From Verticillium longisporum (lineage: Eukaryota > Ascomycota > Sordariomycetes > Glomerellales > Plectosphaerellaceae), in NCBI GenBank assembly GCA_019188255.1, contig JAETXT010000012.1, positions 248,001-312,000 of the forward strand: 64,000 bases of DNA, in the 5' to 3' direction. Made by a program: the position numbers and the translations under genes. The notes below the pieces were generated by a model that worked only from the letters and a program-made list of their open reading frames with translations, was not told the origin of the DNA and did no database searches. This document shows, in pieces, positions 11,178 to 22,139 of this stretch (position 1 is the stretch's first letter; each line of letters starts with the position of its first letter).

Positions 11178-11937
11178 ATGAAGTTCTCAAGAATCGTTAC
11201 AGGTGCAGCACTTCTAGCCCGCACATTCGCTATTGCCATCCCGCAATCCGATACCGATCCAACTGAGCAAACGACAGACGCGGCTCCCGACTTGACGCAT
11301 TTGGTTATTGGACAAACCATAGGGCCTCTCATTGTCGATGTCAGTAGCGTCTTCGAGCTTTACAGGTAAAATCCTAATTATCTAGGCTATCGGCGAACCA
11401 ATTGCGAGCGAGGTTGAAATCAACGAAGCTTCTGATGAACTCTCGGATGAGAAAGTCGTTCTCAGCCAACCCTCCACCCGCAGAATCTTCAATCTGGTTC
11501 TCAAAGATGCATTCGCGAAGTTTGTTCAATGTCCAAAGAATATCAAGTGGGGAGTTATGATGCTTTGGAATCCTTACGAGGAGAATACGGCACACGATGC
11601 TCTTCACACGAGAGTCTTGGAAACCAGTCTCAACTTGGTTAAGAAAAGTGGTACTTTCATCGAAGATCATCTAGGATGGAAGCACGTTGGTGATGGATGG
11701 ATCGACTTTGCAGCAAACGTCCGGTTACATGCCGATTACTACAACTCATTCAAGGAGTCGACCAGCCACATAAGTGTCTATATGGGTATTAAAGGGTCGG
11801 TGCACGTCGCTACTAACGAATTCATTATGCGCGGAATTGAGACAGGTCCAACAGTTTGGTATAACGGGATTCGGTACCAGATGACGGATGGCTCCAGCAT
11901 TATCTCGAGTTGGTCTTTTGACGCAGGCCAGCTTTGA
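11178..11937 (+). CDS. Small secreted protein of unknown function (left copy)
   Basis: Proposed exons are 11178-11339 and 11386-11937 with a 46-bp intron (GTCAGT..CTAAT..TAG); without splicing the frame stops at 11369. An alternative donor at 11334 would give a product two codons shorter. The 237-residue product starts with a clear signal peptide (MKFSRIVTGAALLARTFAIA) followed by a short acidic, Thr-rich stretch and then a globular-looking part with many Trp, Tyr and His and only one Cys. I do not recognise the family. It could be a secreted effector-like protein. Frame, signal peptide, TATA box and intron together support a real gene. Confidence 0.6.
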
Positions 11938-12166
11938 TCAGTTGATCCAACCCGCTGTCACGTACTGAGGGGAACAGGGTTTAACTAGATCTGAGGATCT
12001 ATGAAACCTTCCATGGGTAGATGGTAGGGGAAGGAGAGGCTTTCATTTCTATGAATTCACGAGTATGAATTCAAATATATCTATGAGGGAAGTATTCAAC
12101 ATACTCTAGTTATAAGATAAATATATTGTAACGACCCGGCTAGGTCGTCAGCAAGACAGCACGTAT

Positions 12167-12385
12167 ATGGCTGCTCAAGATACGGGCCAGAGGGCCGTTC
12201 CCTGGGTAGCGGGTCTTTCGATAACTATTCGCATTTTCGCGACTCGGGCCTCGGTGCATCTCCATGAAAATCACTTTACATTCGGTCAGATTGTTGCCGT
12301 CCTGCTGCTCATTGGACCTACCATGACCGCCGCTTTGACCGCCTGGCCGCTGTTGACACGACGTCGTACGCCTCAGGACCACTAG
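12167..12385 (+). pseudogene. C-terminal fragment of a membrane protein (left copy)
   Basis: The 72-residue frame ends in a hydrophobic segment (FGQIVAVLLLIGPTMTAALTAW) and a short basic tail, like the C-terminus of a large multi-pass fungal membrane protein. The preceding sequence (11938-12140) is AT-rich and gives no matching upstream exon, so the gene is probably truncated. Confidence 0.35.
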
Positions 12386-12723
12386 CGAACCCGTCTAGCC
12401 CCCTTTTCATGGCTAAAACAAGGGATCGTTGCTTGGGTGTTACGGGTTAGACTCGTTGACGTTGTATAGGCTTGTGGCTTATACTTCTATGGATGCAGCC
12501 CAGTTGAATCAACGACCTTGATTCAACACGTATCCTTTAGCTCAATTGATAGTTGCTAGCAAGGCACTTACGACCGTGTGACGGCTGCCACTAAGCCCCT
12601 TTGGGGCCGACCGTAACTCTGGGCAACATCTTGCAACACCCCCAATACAGATTTGACGCAAACGATCCAATCAACCACGTCACGTGTCATCACAAGAAAC
12701 CGCTCCAGTTGGCGAACAAGTCC

Positions 12724-13191
12724 ATGAGCTACCAAGCTACCTGGACCGACGTTATCGTGATCGGCGTAGTGGTGAACCTTATCGGGTGCTCAATTGCTAG
12801 CATCAGGCATACTACTCTCTTCATGGAACACACCCCCAATGGTCTGGGTTTTGCCGAAGTTGTGGGATTTTTCTATTCGGCTTTGATCATCGTTTTATGC
12901 ATGGTGCTACTGAATCTCTATGGAGTAGCTACAGTGTCGGGAGAAGACGTTACTGGCAGTGATCCAAAAGGAGAGCCGAACTACATGCCAAGTGTCTGGT
13001 TCAGTCGTCTTGGGCCGGGGTTGGCTCGTACTGCTTTTCTTGTTGTTTCTTCTGTGTGTAATCTTCTCCTGCTCACTATAAGTATCACCAGCAGCAGTGT
13101 TCGTAATGCCTTTCTTCTTAGCCTGACTGTTCCTGTTGGTCTGCTGTTCATCTATGTAGGTTCTTGCTTAATGAGTTTGATGACGCCTTAG
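12724..13191 (+). CDS. Predicted four-TM membrane protein, unknown function (left copy)
   Basis: From ATG 12724 the frame encodes 155 residues with four hydrophobic segments (around VIVIGVVVNLIGC, VVGFFYSALIIVLCMVLLNL, AFLVVSSVCNLLLLTI and FLLSLTVPVGLLFIYVGSC). The open frame extends further upstream to 12601 without an ATG, so an upstream exon, or truncation, is possible. The preceding fragment at 12167-12385 is in a different frame and may belong to the same broken gene. No family recognised. Confidence 0.45.
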   Translation: MSYQATWTDVIVIGVVVNLIGCSIASIRHTTLFMEHTPNGLGFAEVVGFFYSALIIVLCMVLLNLYGVATVSGEDVTGSDPKGEPNYMPSVWFSRLGPGLARTAFLVVSSVCNLLLLTISITSSSVRNAFLLSLTVPVGLLFIYVGSCLMSLMTP

Positions 13192-13699
13192 ACTATGGTA
13201 TGGGTAGTATAGTTTGATTTCAGCAGAGGTATTTCGCAATAGAGATTCATGTAGGATTGTCCGTTTCCGTGAGATTTTCTCATGCTAATCCCACTGGTAC
13301 AATAACAGATTCAAAAACAATCACTGGATGATGAAATATGGTGCCGTACACTAGGTACTGGCGTCCAGGGAATGAAGCAGCCGCTGAACTTTGGCCCGAA
13401 ACACGGAAATAGAGCTGCTTCGGCCCTGTACACAGAACTTATCACCCTCATGCGAAGCATTTTACTCACACCACCGTCAGGACAAACTGGACGCACATCT
13501 TTTCAATAATTGTGCTTGAATGTCCTATTTAGATGCCAGCCTGTCCGTGAAGAGTTTCCTTTGGACATAGGTTTGACGCCAGCCCTCGCGTTATTTCTGG
13601 TCCCGCCCTGTTTGGCTGCCCACACAACGGCTGCAGCAGCTTCCACAAGGAAATCCAGACATACTTGCAAAATCATGCCTCAATTCTTCAGACACTCTC

Positions 13700-14937
13700 T
13701 CAAGCATTGGTCAAGGTTTCCCAGCCGACAAAGAGTTTATTTGTCCCAGCTGGCCGCTGATTCAGAGTCAATTCCTCTGTGTAAGGCATGTCATATCCCA
13801 AACGACCCGAGAGGGCGAAGAATGACACTTCCGTTACTGTAGATGTGGTGTCAGATGTCTAGTCCTACTACGTCAATAGGGAGAACGGAATAATTCCATA
13901 CCTGGCCCAAAATAGAGAGATAGTGTCTTTCCAGGGCACAGCCAAGCGGGCTTCGGTTCTCCGAGGTGATATTTCGAATGAAACTCTAGAGCGTACCGCA
14001 ATCTAGTACCGGTCTCCTCATTGAATAAATTGCGTCCTTGTATTCTCGATGTCTCAGCAACATGACCGATAGAGGCAAGGCCGTATCCTGTGTGTTCAAA
14101 GTCTCTGCAAGTCTCCTGGGACAGACCGCTGACGTTGAACACAGACTGGCCCTGCCAGTACGTCACGATTCCAGCCTGCGTACTTGTCGTCGTATCTCCA
14201 GGTGCTGTTTTTGGGAGATCACCGTCGCTCTCCAGGTAGATGTAGGCCGACACTCGGTTGAGAAACTTTGTCATGCCAGCATCATAAACGGTCTGGTCGT
14301 CAAGGAATACACCGATGAAGATTGCGGCTTCCGCCATGACAAGATCCCAGTTGCCCATGTAGTTTGGTGCGCCATTTTTGACGAGAGGCAGGTAGACATA
14401 ACGCAGCATGCCCTCAAACTTTGTAATGCTGGCAGCGCTCCAGCCGGCGTTTGAATATCTGATCAACTCTGCGGCGCGGGCCCACGTTGAAGCGACCCAA
14501 GCAGACTGCAGTGGCGAGTTTGTGTTGTTGTGTGCTTTGATGGTCGATGCCCAAGAATCCATAAACGTGATAGCCTTGTTTACGTATGCCTGCGTGCCTG
14601 TGACTGTCCATGCCAGGGCATTCAAGTACGTCACCATGGCGTCTTCTCTTTCATCCGAACAACCAACGTCAGGTGTGGAGTATGATCCGCACTCTACTGT
14701 TGAGACGGGCTCTGGGGCTGTCTTGGAGGCATAAGGGTGCGCCAGCATGGATGTGTATGCTGGAGCCCACGGAGCAGCTGACTGTGATACCTTGGTCCTA
14801 ATGAGCTCTGCTTGTGCTTCGTCGATGAGGATGCCTGGGTGGACAAAGTTCGCTCGAGGCTGGACGGAACCAGGGAGACCCATGGCCAAGTGCCAGAGGG
14901 CACATGAGGATAAAACAATGTAGCGGTGAGGGAGCAT
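13700..14937 (-). CDS. Secreted alginate-lyase-like polysaccharide lyase (left copy)
   Basis: Exon 1 is 13902-14937 and exon 2 is 13700-13836, joined over a 65-bp intron (GTATGG..CTACAG); the product has 390 residues. The start at 14937 gives a signal peptide (MLPHRYIVLSSCALWHLAM); an upstream in-frame start at 15051 would bury it. The body has the alpha-barrel signature of fungal alginate-lyase-domain proteins: FVHPGILIDEAQ, VECGSYS.PDVGCSDERED, then WTVTGTQAYVNKAI, a Trp-rich NYMGNWDLVMAEAAI segment, YWQGQSVFNVSGL and ETCRDFEHTGYG. Exon 2 restores the family C-terminus (RPAGTNKLFVGWETLT). It likely cleaves an acidic polysaccharide outside the cell; the true substrate is unknown. It is transcribed away from the beta-helix gene at 15387. 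Confidence 0.85.
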
Positions 14938-15386
14938 CTTTACTATCGAGTTCTGCTCTTGGGTTTGTGGCTTGGGATCGCCGTAACTGTGGCCGAGAGC
15001 AGCCTTATCATGCTCCCACTTACTCCGCACTTTGAACGCCTCAGTCCACATTTTGGTGCGAAGTGACGCCTGGGCAGATATTTTGACATTGCGGGCCCGG
15101 CCGTTCGTCCGACTCCGAGCACCGGCCGGAAGTACTCACCCACGACATGGTCGAATTGCCAGGAGCCCGATTATCGCACGGATGTTACATGAAGTTGCGT
15201 ATTGATGGAGAGAAGTAACCTCGCTACGGCGATTCGATGCAACAATGCGAGGTTGAGTCGCCCTCTATCATGAGCAAGATTGGTTCGGGTTTGTGTATAC
15301 AAATAGTTGTAGGCATCGAAGCTGATGGCAATGATGAGTTCTTACCAGTCTCAGCAATCTCAGTCATCACAATTGCCACGCTCATC
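14938..15386. promoter_or_regulatory. Shared intergenic region between two divergent lyase-like genes (left arm)
   Basis: About 450 bp separate the two proposed start codons. Both genes encode secreted polysaccharide-active-type proteins, so a bidirectional promoter is plausible. No specific regulator site was recognised. The mirror is 23619-24067. Confidence 0.4.
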
Positions 15387-16865
15387 ATGCTCGTTCCACG
15401 ACGCAGTCAAAACTGCCAGGTCTCTCTGCGTCTCTGGCCAATCTTGTTGCTGGCTACACTGGCCTCTGGACGTCCATCTTCATACTATGTTGATTGCGGG
15501 GCATCCTCGCCGGGCAACGGCACTGTCGAAGGGCTTTGGAACTCTTTCGATGAACCCAATGAGTTCGTTTTCGCACCCGGCGACACTCTGGCTCTCAAGT
15601 CCAACGTAACCTGCAAGGGAAACTTGTCTCCGAAGGGGAGCGGCACCTCGAGCCAGCCCATACGACTGACATCGTACCCAATCGACTCGATCTTGGGTCC
15701 GCCAGTCACTCATGCAGACGGAGACAACTCATCACTATTGCTCACGAACCAAGACCACTGGCGCATCACCAAGATTGCCTTCACCAACCCGGCGAGCAAC
15801 GTTGCCAGGCGCCAAGGGATCACGATCCTCGCCAATGACGGGGGTGTTCATTACGGCATCACGATCGAGGACAACACGATCTATGACGTGGCAGGACAGA
15901 CCAACAAGACTGGCGAGCTCAGTTCTGACTTTGCCAACTCGGCCGGCATCCTCCTCAGGAGCCGCTATGACGGCGTGGCCGTTCGAGACAACACGATCAA
16001 AGACTGCGGCGGCGGCGCCATGAAGATCCGGGCCGGCCAGATCGACAACCAGGGCAGCAACATCCGCGTGTCCTACAACAACATGGACGCCTGCGGCGGC
16101 GACGGCATCGTCGTGCAGTACTCCGATGCCCCGAGCCTGGACCACAACGTGGCGTCGAACCTCGGCAAGGGCAAGTACCCCTGGAAGGGAGGCAACTTTG
16201 CCGGCATCTGGGTCATGGCCTCGCACAACCCCGTCATGCGGCACAACGTCGTGTACGGGAGCATCATGAGCCTCCACGACAGCACGGCGTTTGACTGCGA
16301 CTGGGGCGTCACGGGCACATGCATCGTCGAGTACAACTACAGCCACGACAATGCCGGCGGCGCGTTCCTCGACTGCGACGGCTGTGGCGTCTCCGGAGGC
16401 GCGAGGCAGATTGTTCGCTACAACATTTTCGAGAACGACTGCCGCATGATCAGCGTGTCGGAGAACTCGACACTCGAGTTCTACAACAATGCCATGTACT
16501 GCGCCGACAGGGACTTTGAGCTGCAACTGCCGCAGAACGCGACCAAGATGACGAACAACATCTTTGTCGGGCGTGAGAATGCAACCCTGCCCGTGGCCAG
16601 CAACATCGTATGGGAAAACAACCTGTTTCATGGTTTGATGCCGCCCACCGAAGACGGGCACCTCGGCGACCCGCTCTTCGCAAGCCCACGCACTCGCGGA
16701 AGCACGCTGGGGGCAGTCTTTGGGTACAAGTTGCGGGCAGGCTCTCCAGCCATAGGAAGCGGCATTGCGATCAAGGACAATGGGGGTAAGGATTATTTTG
16801 GTGGAAGGCTGGGTGGTGCTACGAAGCCCAACATTGGGCCCTATAGTGGCAAAGGCATCAATTGA
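15387..16865 (+). CDS. Secreted right-handed beta-helix (pectate-lyase-fold) protein (left copy)
   Basis: The single-exon frame from ATG 15387 encodes 492 residues; in-frame ATGs at 15237 and 15270 would place residues before the signal peptide (RLWPILLLATLASG). The mature protein begins SSYYVDCGASSPGNGT and is built of short repeated Asn/Gly/Val-rich strands (for example ITIEDNTIYDV, VAVRDNTIKDCGGGAMKI, IRVSYNNMDACGGDGIVV, VMRHNVVYG, IVRYNIFENDC), the ladder pattern of parallel beta-helix carbohydrate-active enzymes and their relatives. Several N-glycosylation sequons are visible. No specific catalytic residues can be assigned. It is divergent from the alginate-lyase-like gene with about 450 bp between starts, suggesting a shared promoter and a common role in polysaccharide breakdown. 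Confidence 0.8.
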   Translation: MLVPRRSQNCQVSLRLWPILLLATLASGRPSSYYVDCGASSPGNGTVEGLWNSFDEPNEFVFAPGDTLALKSNVTCKGNLSPKGSGTSSQPIRLTSYPIDSILGPPVTHADGDNSSLLLTNQDHWRITKIAFTNPASNVARRQGITILANDGGVHYGITIEDNTIYDVAGQTNKTGELSSDFANSAGILLRSRYDGVAVRDNTIKDCGGGAMKIRAGQIDNQGSNIRVSYNNMDACGGDGIVVQYSDAPSLDHNVASNLGKGKYPWKGGNFAGIWVMASHNPVMRHNVVYGSIMSLHDSTAFDCDWGVTGTCIVEYNYSHDNAGGAFLDCDGCGVSGGARQIVRYNIFENDCRMISVSENSTLEFYNNAMYCADRDFELQLPQNATKMTNNIFVGRENATLPVASNIVWENNLFHGLMPPTEDGHLGDPLFASPRTRGSTLGAVFGYKLRAGSPAIGSGIAIKDNGGKDYFGGRLGGATKPNIGPYSGKGIN

Positions 16866-17592
16866 AATCACGACTTTGGATACAGGACCCAAATCAAAGG
16901 AACATTGACAGGTCTATACAAGGAATAGATAAATAGGAACTTCACCTGCAGTTCTTGGAGTAAGAATCAAGCACGCAGTTAGCTGCTCTTCGTGTGATAA
17001 ATATCTGCCTGTGGAAGAGAGAGAGGCCGTGGAATTGATGGCGTGTCACGTCGGTCACCAGGTCGTAGTGGCTGGAAACATTGAAGGCCATTTGTCATGA
17101 TTCATGGTCATGATGGAGGTGAGCTGATAGCAATTGTGATGGAGCAACTAAACTCAGGTTGGGGGATGCTCGAAAAGAGGCAGAAGGTGGTGAACCTCCA
17201 GACTAGAGCATATCAAATGATGGTTTACACAGGCCTGCAGATATGTAAGATATTTGATTGTCTCACCCGACATGTCTTCTTGATAAAGCTACATTCATTG
17301 ATACTCAGAGGAATAACCTCCTCTTTTAAGACATCGATACTTCGCACTGCCAGGCTGGAGAGAACGGCCCCTTGAACAGCATCGTGCGACGTCTGGCGTG
17401 GCCTGTCCAGCAGCTAGCTTCAGGAGCGTGCACAAGCCCGACGCCATGTGGCAGACCAATCACCGTCTAGATAAACAGAACTCACTTCATCAAGTCCTTT
17501 TACCTTGCCCTTCTGCCGTGGACATACCAAGCCTCACAACGCAAGGTGGACCGTGGAGACACTTTATATCCTGCAACAACGGACGACCCATC

Positions 17593-17710
17593 ACATACGA
17601 CCATACCTATTGGAAAACTTGGGATCCCGTCCGCTCTCCCTAAATAAGCCAATAAGGGCCGGATCAGTAGTTGGGTGGGTGACCACCAGCGAATACCTGG
17701 TGTTGTATGT
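17593..17710 (+). rRNA. 5S ribosomal RNA (left copy)
   Basis: The 118-nt sequence starts ACATACGACCATA and ends TGTTGTATGT, which pair to form helix I. It contains the conserved GATCCCGTCCGCTC, TAAGCC, AGTAGTTGGGTGGGTGACC and ACCAGCGAATACC blocks of fungal 5S rRNA, including the internal polymerase III control region. A short T run follows the 3' end. Single dispersed 5S genes are normal in filamentous ascomycetes. It lies on the strand opposite to the Ser-rich gene. Confidence 0.93.
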
Positions 17711-18424
17711 TTTGGACCTTGTCTTTTTGTTTCCTTGGACTATCGAGGAAGGCAGAGGTAGGTGGTGGGTGACGAGTGTGGAGTGCTCTCACATGCCCCT
17801 TCACGTTCTCGGTTTTGAAGCAAATGGAGAAGAAACGGGAGAAAAGCAGAAAGTAGGAAGGCAGATTGTCTGTTCATTGTCCTCAAAAGGCTATCTATCC
17901 ATAACTTCCGACCAAAGCCAACGCTCTAAAATAATCACGGAACCCACCAACTCCAGGCCCTCCTTCGAGAGCCAAATGTTTCCCTGGCATGAATGTCTCC
18001 CGCAATGCACCCCTGGCCCGTCCGTTTGGCCCCTTGCTGGGGATGATGCCAAGATACAAAGAGGCCCGAACCCAATCCCTAAATCATAACCTAACGCCCT
18101 GCAAAAAAATCAAATGATCAAGATCCTGGCGAGATAGAATCAAAAAGAGAACGGCAGCACTCTCAGCTTGCAAACGAAACTGGTAGCCTCTACCAAGAGA
18201 AAGTTGGCCGAGGTTTGTACTGCTGCCGTGAGAAAGGGGTATAGTGGCGAAGCGAAAGATATGGCCGTGTATGTTGTTTGTTCTTTTTCTAGCGCCAGAG
18301 AAGAAAGACTTTTTGTCATCATTTTCGATGAACGTGTCCTGTGCATCGCAGTTTGATAGCCCATATGCTCATATGAGAAACTCCGTCTGCGTTGTGTCCG
18401 GACGCTCATCTTCAGGTAAAGAAG

Positions 18425-19672
18425 CTACTGACGCTTCGACTTGAGCAGCAGCGACTTGAACCACAAGGTAAAAGTTGTCCACGCGCTTTGGGTCTTGCGT
18501 TTAGCAGTACGGCCACGGGGTGGCGTCTCAAATGCCACACCCTGTGCGGCGACGCTTGCATAGCCACGGGCTGCAAACGTTGGCACGCTCTTCTCCGACA
18601 TGGCATGCTGGCTCGTGACAGGGGACAAGCTCGCGCCATGGGAAGCAGCGGCAGTCTTCTTCCTCGTGCGCCGACGTTCTTCCGAAGACCGAGCTCTGCG
18701 CGGGAGCTCCTTGAACTCGGCGAAGCTAGCACCGCCATATGTGGACTCAACAGCAGTATCACTGCGGATGAAAGTATGGTCGTCGAGTCCGTCATCGAGA
18801 GCGGCGGCACGAGCCTTGATGAGAGCCTCGGCAGCGGCCTCTACCTGCTGATCCCGGGCGTCTGACTCGGTACGGTGATGGTCGCCGCGCGCTCGTCGTT
18901 TTTGCTCCTTCTCATCGCGTTTCTGCTGCTTCGCACGCTCCTTGTCTTGCCATTTTTGACGCTCGATGCGAATGCGCTCCTGATGATAATCCGAGCCAAG
19001 CTCAGAGCGAGAGCGCAGGCGAAAGCCCTCGAGCAAAGTACGTAGACCCATGGCAGAGGCCGATGTAGAGAGTGAGACGGGAGAGGTCGCTGTGAACGAG
19101 TGAGGAGAGAAGGCGGGCGTGCTGCTGGAAGGCGGCGAAGTAGCTAGTGACAATGCGCCGGGCGAGTCGTATGACTCGGAGAGAAGGTTGAGATCAGAGG
19201 TGCTCGAGACATTGGCCAGGCGGGAACCTCCCGATACGGAGGTGGAGCGGTTCGAGGTGTTGATGCGCAGGGGGTTCTGGTTGACGTCGGAGAGGGAGGA
19301 TGTGCGCTGGCTGGCGAGCGAGGGGCGCCTGGGGCTACTGTTGCTCGTGTTGCCGGCTGTGTTGGTATTGGCGGCGTAGTTGTGGAGGTTATTTTGCGAG
19401 AGCGAGCGCGACTGAGGCTGGAGGCCATTGGCAGGGTGGTTATAGCTGTAGCTGGGGTCGAAGTCCAGGTCTTCATCCTCCGTGATCGTCGGTGAGTAGT
19501 CGCGAGAGTTGTTGTTGCCCTGCTGTGTGGGCTGATCTAGGCTGGCGAGAGAGTTGGCATAAGAGAGGGGCGGCGTTGAGGTCCGCGGGGTCTGCTGAAA
19601 GGGGTGAACAAAGCTGCCGCTGCGATACCCTCCGGGCCCGCTGCCGCTACTCGTGGCGATGCTTGCGTGTGA
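18425..19672 (-). pseudogene. Ser-rich basic protein gene, 5' end lost at the palindrome centre (left copy)
   Basis: About 415 codons are read from the spacer into the left arm. The first part is low complexity (Ser, Asn, Gln, Pro), with EDEDLDFDPSYSY, then a Ser/Thr/Leu-rich stretch. A highly charged segment rich in Arg, Lys, Glu and Gln follows (HQERIRIERQKWQDKERAKQ onwards), probably a coiled coil, and the C-terminus is basic with a hydrophobic-aromatic end (WTTFTLWFKSLLLKSKRQ). The ATG at 19702 that opens the frame lies in the antisense of the right arm and is an accident of the junction; the true start is missing. I do not recognise the family. Confidence 0.7.
19331..19671. other. Unique spacer at the palindrome centre
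   Basis: These 341 bp have no mirror copy. Read on the minus strand they continue in frame the Ser/Asn/Gln-rich coding sequence of the gene in the left arm. GGCGCC, itself self-complementary, lies at both arm-spacer junctions (19325-19330 and 19672-19678 region), so a short fold-back at this motif could have made the structure. This layout is typical of fold-back inversions, which keep a small unique loop. Confidence 0.9.
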
Positions 19673-20577
19673 GGCGCCCCTCGCTCGCCAGCCAGCGCAC
19701 ATCCTCCCTCTCCGACGTCAACCAGAACCCCCTGCGCATCAACACCTCGAACCGCTCCACCTCCGTATCGGGAGGTTCCCGCCTGGCCAATGTCTCGAGC
19801 ACCTCTGATCTCAACCTTCTCTCCGAGTCATACGACTCGCCCGGCGCATTGTCACTAGCTACTTCGCCGCCTTCCAGCAGCACGCCCGCCTTCTCTCCTC
19901 ACTCGTTCACAGCGACCTCTCCCGTCTCACTCTCTACATCGGCCTCTGCCATGGGTCTACGTACTTTGCTCGAGGGCTTTCGCCTGCGCTCTCGCTCTGA
20001 GCTTGGCTCGGATTATCATCAGGAGCGCATTCGCATCGAGCGTCAAAAATGGCAAGACAAGGAGCGTGCGAAGCAGCAGAAACGCGATGAGAAGGAGCAA
20101 AAACGACGAGCGCGCGGCGACCATCACCGTACCGAGTCAGACGCCCGGGATCAGCAGGTAGAGGCCGCTGCCGAGGCTCTCATCAAGGCTCGTGCCGCCG
20201 CTCTCGATGACGGACTCGACGACCATACTTTCATCCGCAGTGATACTGCTGTTGAGTCCACATATGGCGGTGCTAGCTTCGCCGAGTTCAAGGAGCTCCC
20301 GCGCAGAGCTCGGTCTTCGGAAGAACGTCGGCGCACGAGGAAGAAGACTGCCGCTGCTTCCCATGGCGCGAGCTTGTCCCCTGTCACGAGCCAGCATGCC
20401 ATGTCGGAGAAGAGCGTGCCAACGTTTGCAGCCCGTGGCTATGCAAGCGTCGCCGCACAGGGTGTGGCATTTGAGACGCCACCCCGTGGCCGTACTGCTA
20501 AACGCAAGACCCAAAGCGCGTGGACAACTTTTACCTTGTGGTTCAAGTCGCTGCTGCTCAAGTCGAAGCGTCAGTAG
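19672..20577 (+). pseudogene. Ser-rich basic protein gene, more strongly truncated (right copy)
   Basis: This mirror copy starts at the arm edge, at the residues RRPSLASQRTSS of the left copy, and keeps the charged coiled coil and C-terminus. An open frame extends upstream to 19492, but its first 60 or so codons are the antisense of the spacer and not real protein. The copy lacks its promoter and about 115 codons still present in the left copy. Confidence 0.75.
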
Positions 20578-21294
20578 CTTCTTTACCTGAAGATGAGCGT
20601 CCGGACACAACGCAGACGGAGTTTCTCATATGAGCATATGGGCTATCAAACTGCGATGCACAGGACACGTTCATCGAAAATGATGACAAAAAGTCTTTCT
20701 TCTCTGGCGCTAGAAAAAAGAACAAACAACATACACGGCCATATCTTTCGCTTCGCCACTATACCCCTTTCTCACGGCAGCAGTACAAACCTCGGCCAAC
20801 TTTCTCTTGGTAGAGGCTACCAGTTTCGTTTGCAAGCTGAGAGTGCTGCCGTTCTCTTTTTGATTCTATCTCGCCAGGATCTTGATCATTTGATTTTTTT
20901 TTGCAGGGCGTTAGGTTATGATTTAGGGATTGGGTTCGGGCCTCTTTGTATCTTGGCATCATCCCCAGCAAGGGGCCAAACGGACGGGCCAGGGGTGCAT
21001 TGCGGGAGACATTCATGCCAGGGAAACATTTGGCTCTCGAAGGAGGGCCTGGAGTTGGTGGGTTCCGTGATTATTTTAGAGCGTTGGCTTTGGTCGGAAG
21101 TTATGGATAGATAGCCTTTTGAGGACAATGAACAGACAATCTGCCTTCCTACTTTCTGCTTTTCTCCCGTTTCTTCTCCATTTGCTTCAAAACCGAGAAC
21201 GTGAAGGGGCATGTGAGAGCACTCCACACTCGTCACCCACCACCTACCTCTGCCTTCCTCGATAGTCCAAGGAAACAAAAAGACAAGGTCCAAA

Positions 21295-21412
21295 ACATAC
21301 AACACCAGGTATTCGCTGGTGGTCACCCACCCAACTACTGATCCGGCCCTTATTGGCTTATTTAGGGAGAGCGGACGGGATCCCAAGTTTTCCAATAGGT
21401 ATGGTCGTATGT
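21295..21412 (-). rRNA. 5S ribosomal RNA (right copy)
   Basis: Exact mirror of the left copy, in the opposite orientation, with all conserved blocks intact. Confidence 0.93.
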
Positions 21413-22139
21413 GATGGGTCGTCCGTTGTTGCAGGATATAAAGTGTCTCCACGGTCCACCTTGCGTTGTGAGGCTTGGTATGTCCACGGCAGAAGGGCAA
21501 GGTAAAAGGACTTGATGAAGTGAGTTCTGTTTATCTAGACGGTGATTGGTCTGCCACATGGCGTCGGGCTTGTGCACGCTCCTGAAGCTAGCTGCTGGAC
21601 AGGCCACGCCAGACGTCGCACGATGCTGTTCAAGGGGCCGTTCTCTCCAGCCTGGCAGTGCGAAGTATCGATGTCTTAAAAGAGGAGGTTATTCCTCTGA
21701 GTATCAATGAATGTAGCTTTATCAAGAAGACATGTCGGGTGAGACAATCAAATATCTTACATATCTGCAGGCCTGTGTAAACCATCATTTGATATGCTCT
21801 AGTCTGGAGGTTCACCACCTTCTGCCTCTTTTCGAGCATCCCCCAACCTGAGTTTAGTTGCTCCATCACAATTGCTATCAGCTCACCTCCATCATGACCA
21901 TGAATCATGACAAATGGCCTTCAATGTTTCCAGCCACTACGACCTGGTGACCGACGTGACACGCCATCAATTCCACGGCCTCTCTCTCTTCCACAGGCAG
22001 ATATTTATCACACGAAGAGCAGCTAACTGCGTGCTTGATTCTTACTCCAAGAACTGCAGGTGAAGTTCCTATTTATCTATTCCTTGTATAGACCTGTCAA
22101 TGTTCCTTTGATTTGGGTCCTGTATCCAAAGTCGTGATT

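Larger units (their letters stand above)
1..19330 (+). repeat. Left arm of a 39-kb palindrome
   Basis: Base 1 pairs with base 39006 and base 19330 with base 19672; each pair of mirrored coordinates sums to 39007 at the outside and 39002 at the inside. The five-base drift comes from length differences in homopolymer runs at four sites (8638-8642, 9830-9839, 18103-18109, 18284-18288). Protein frames in the two arms are otherwise the same. The arm starts before the window, so its outer end is not seen here. Confidence 0.97.

Noticed and set aside
13510..13842. 110-residue frame on the plus strand (and its mirror 25163-25495)
   Set aside because: It overlaps exon 2 of the alginate-lyase-like gene in antisense.
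15735..16892. 385-residue open frame opposite the beta-helix gene
   Set aside because: It is rich in Val, Ala, Asp and His and mirrors the codon bias of the real gene on the other strand; no start context and no motif.
19492..19671. N-terminal 60 codons of the right-copy Ser-rich frame
   Set aside because: This is the antisense of the spacer and only joins the true frame by chance at the palindrome junction.
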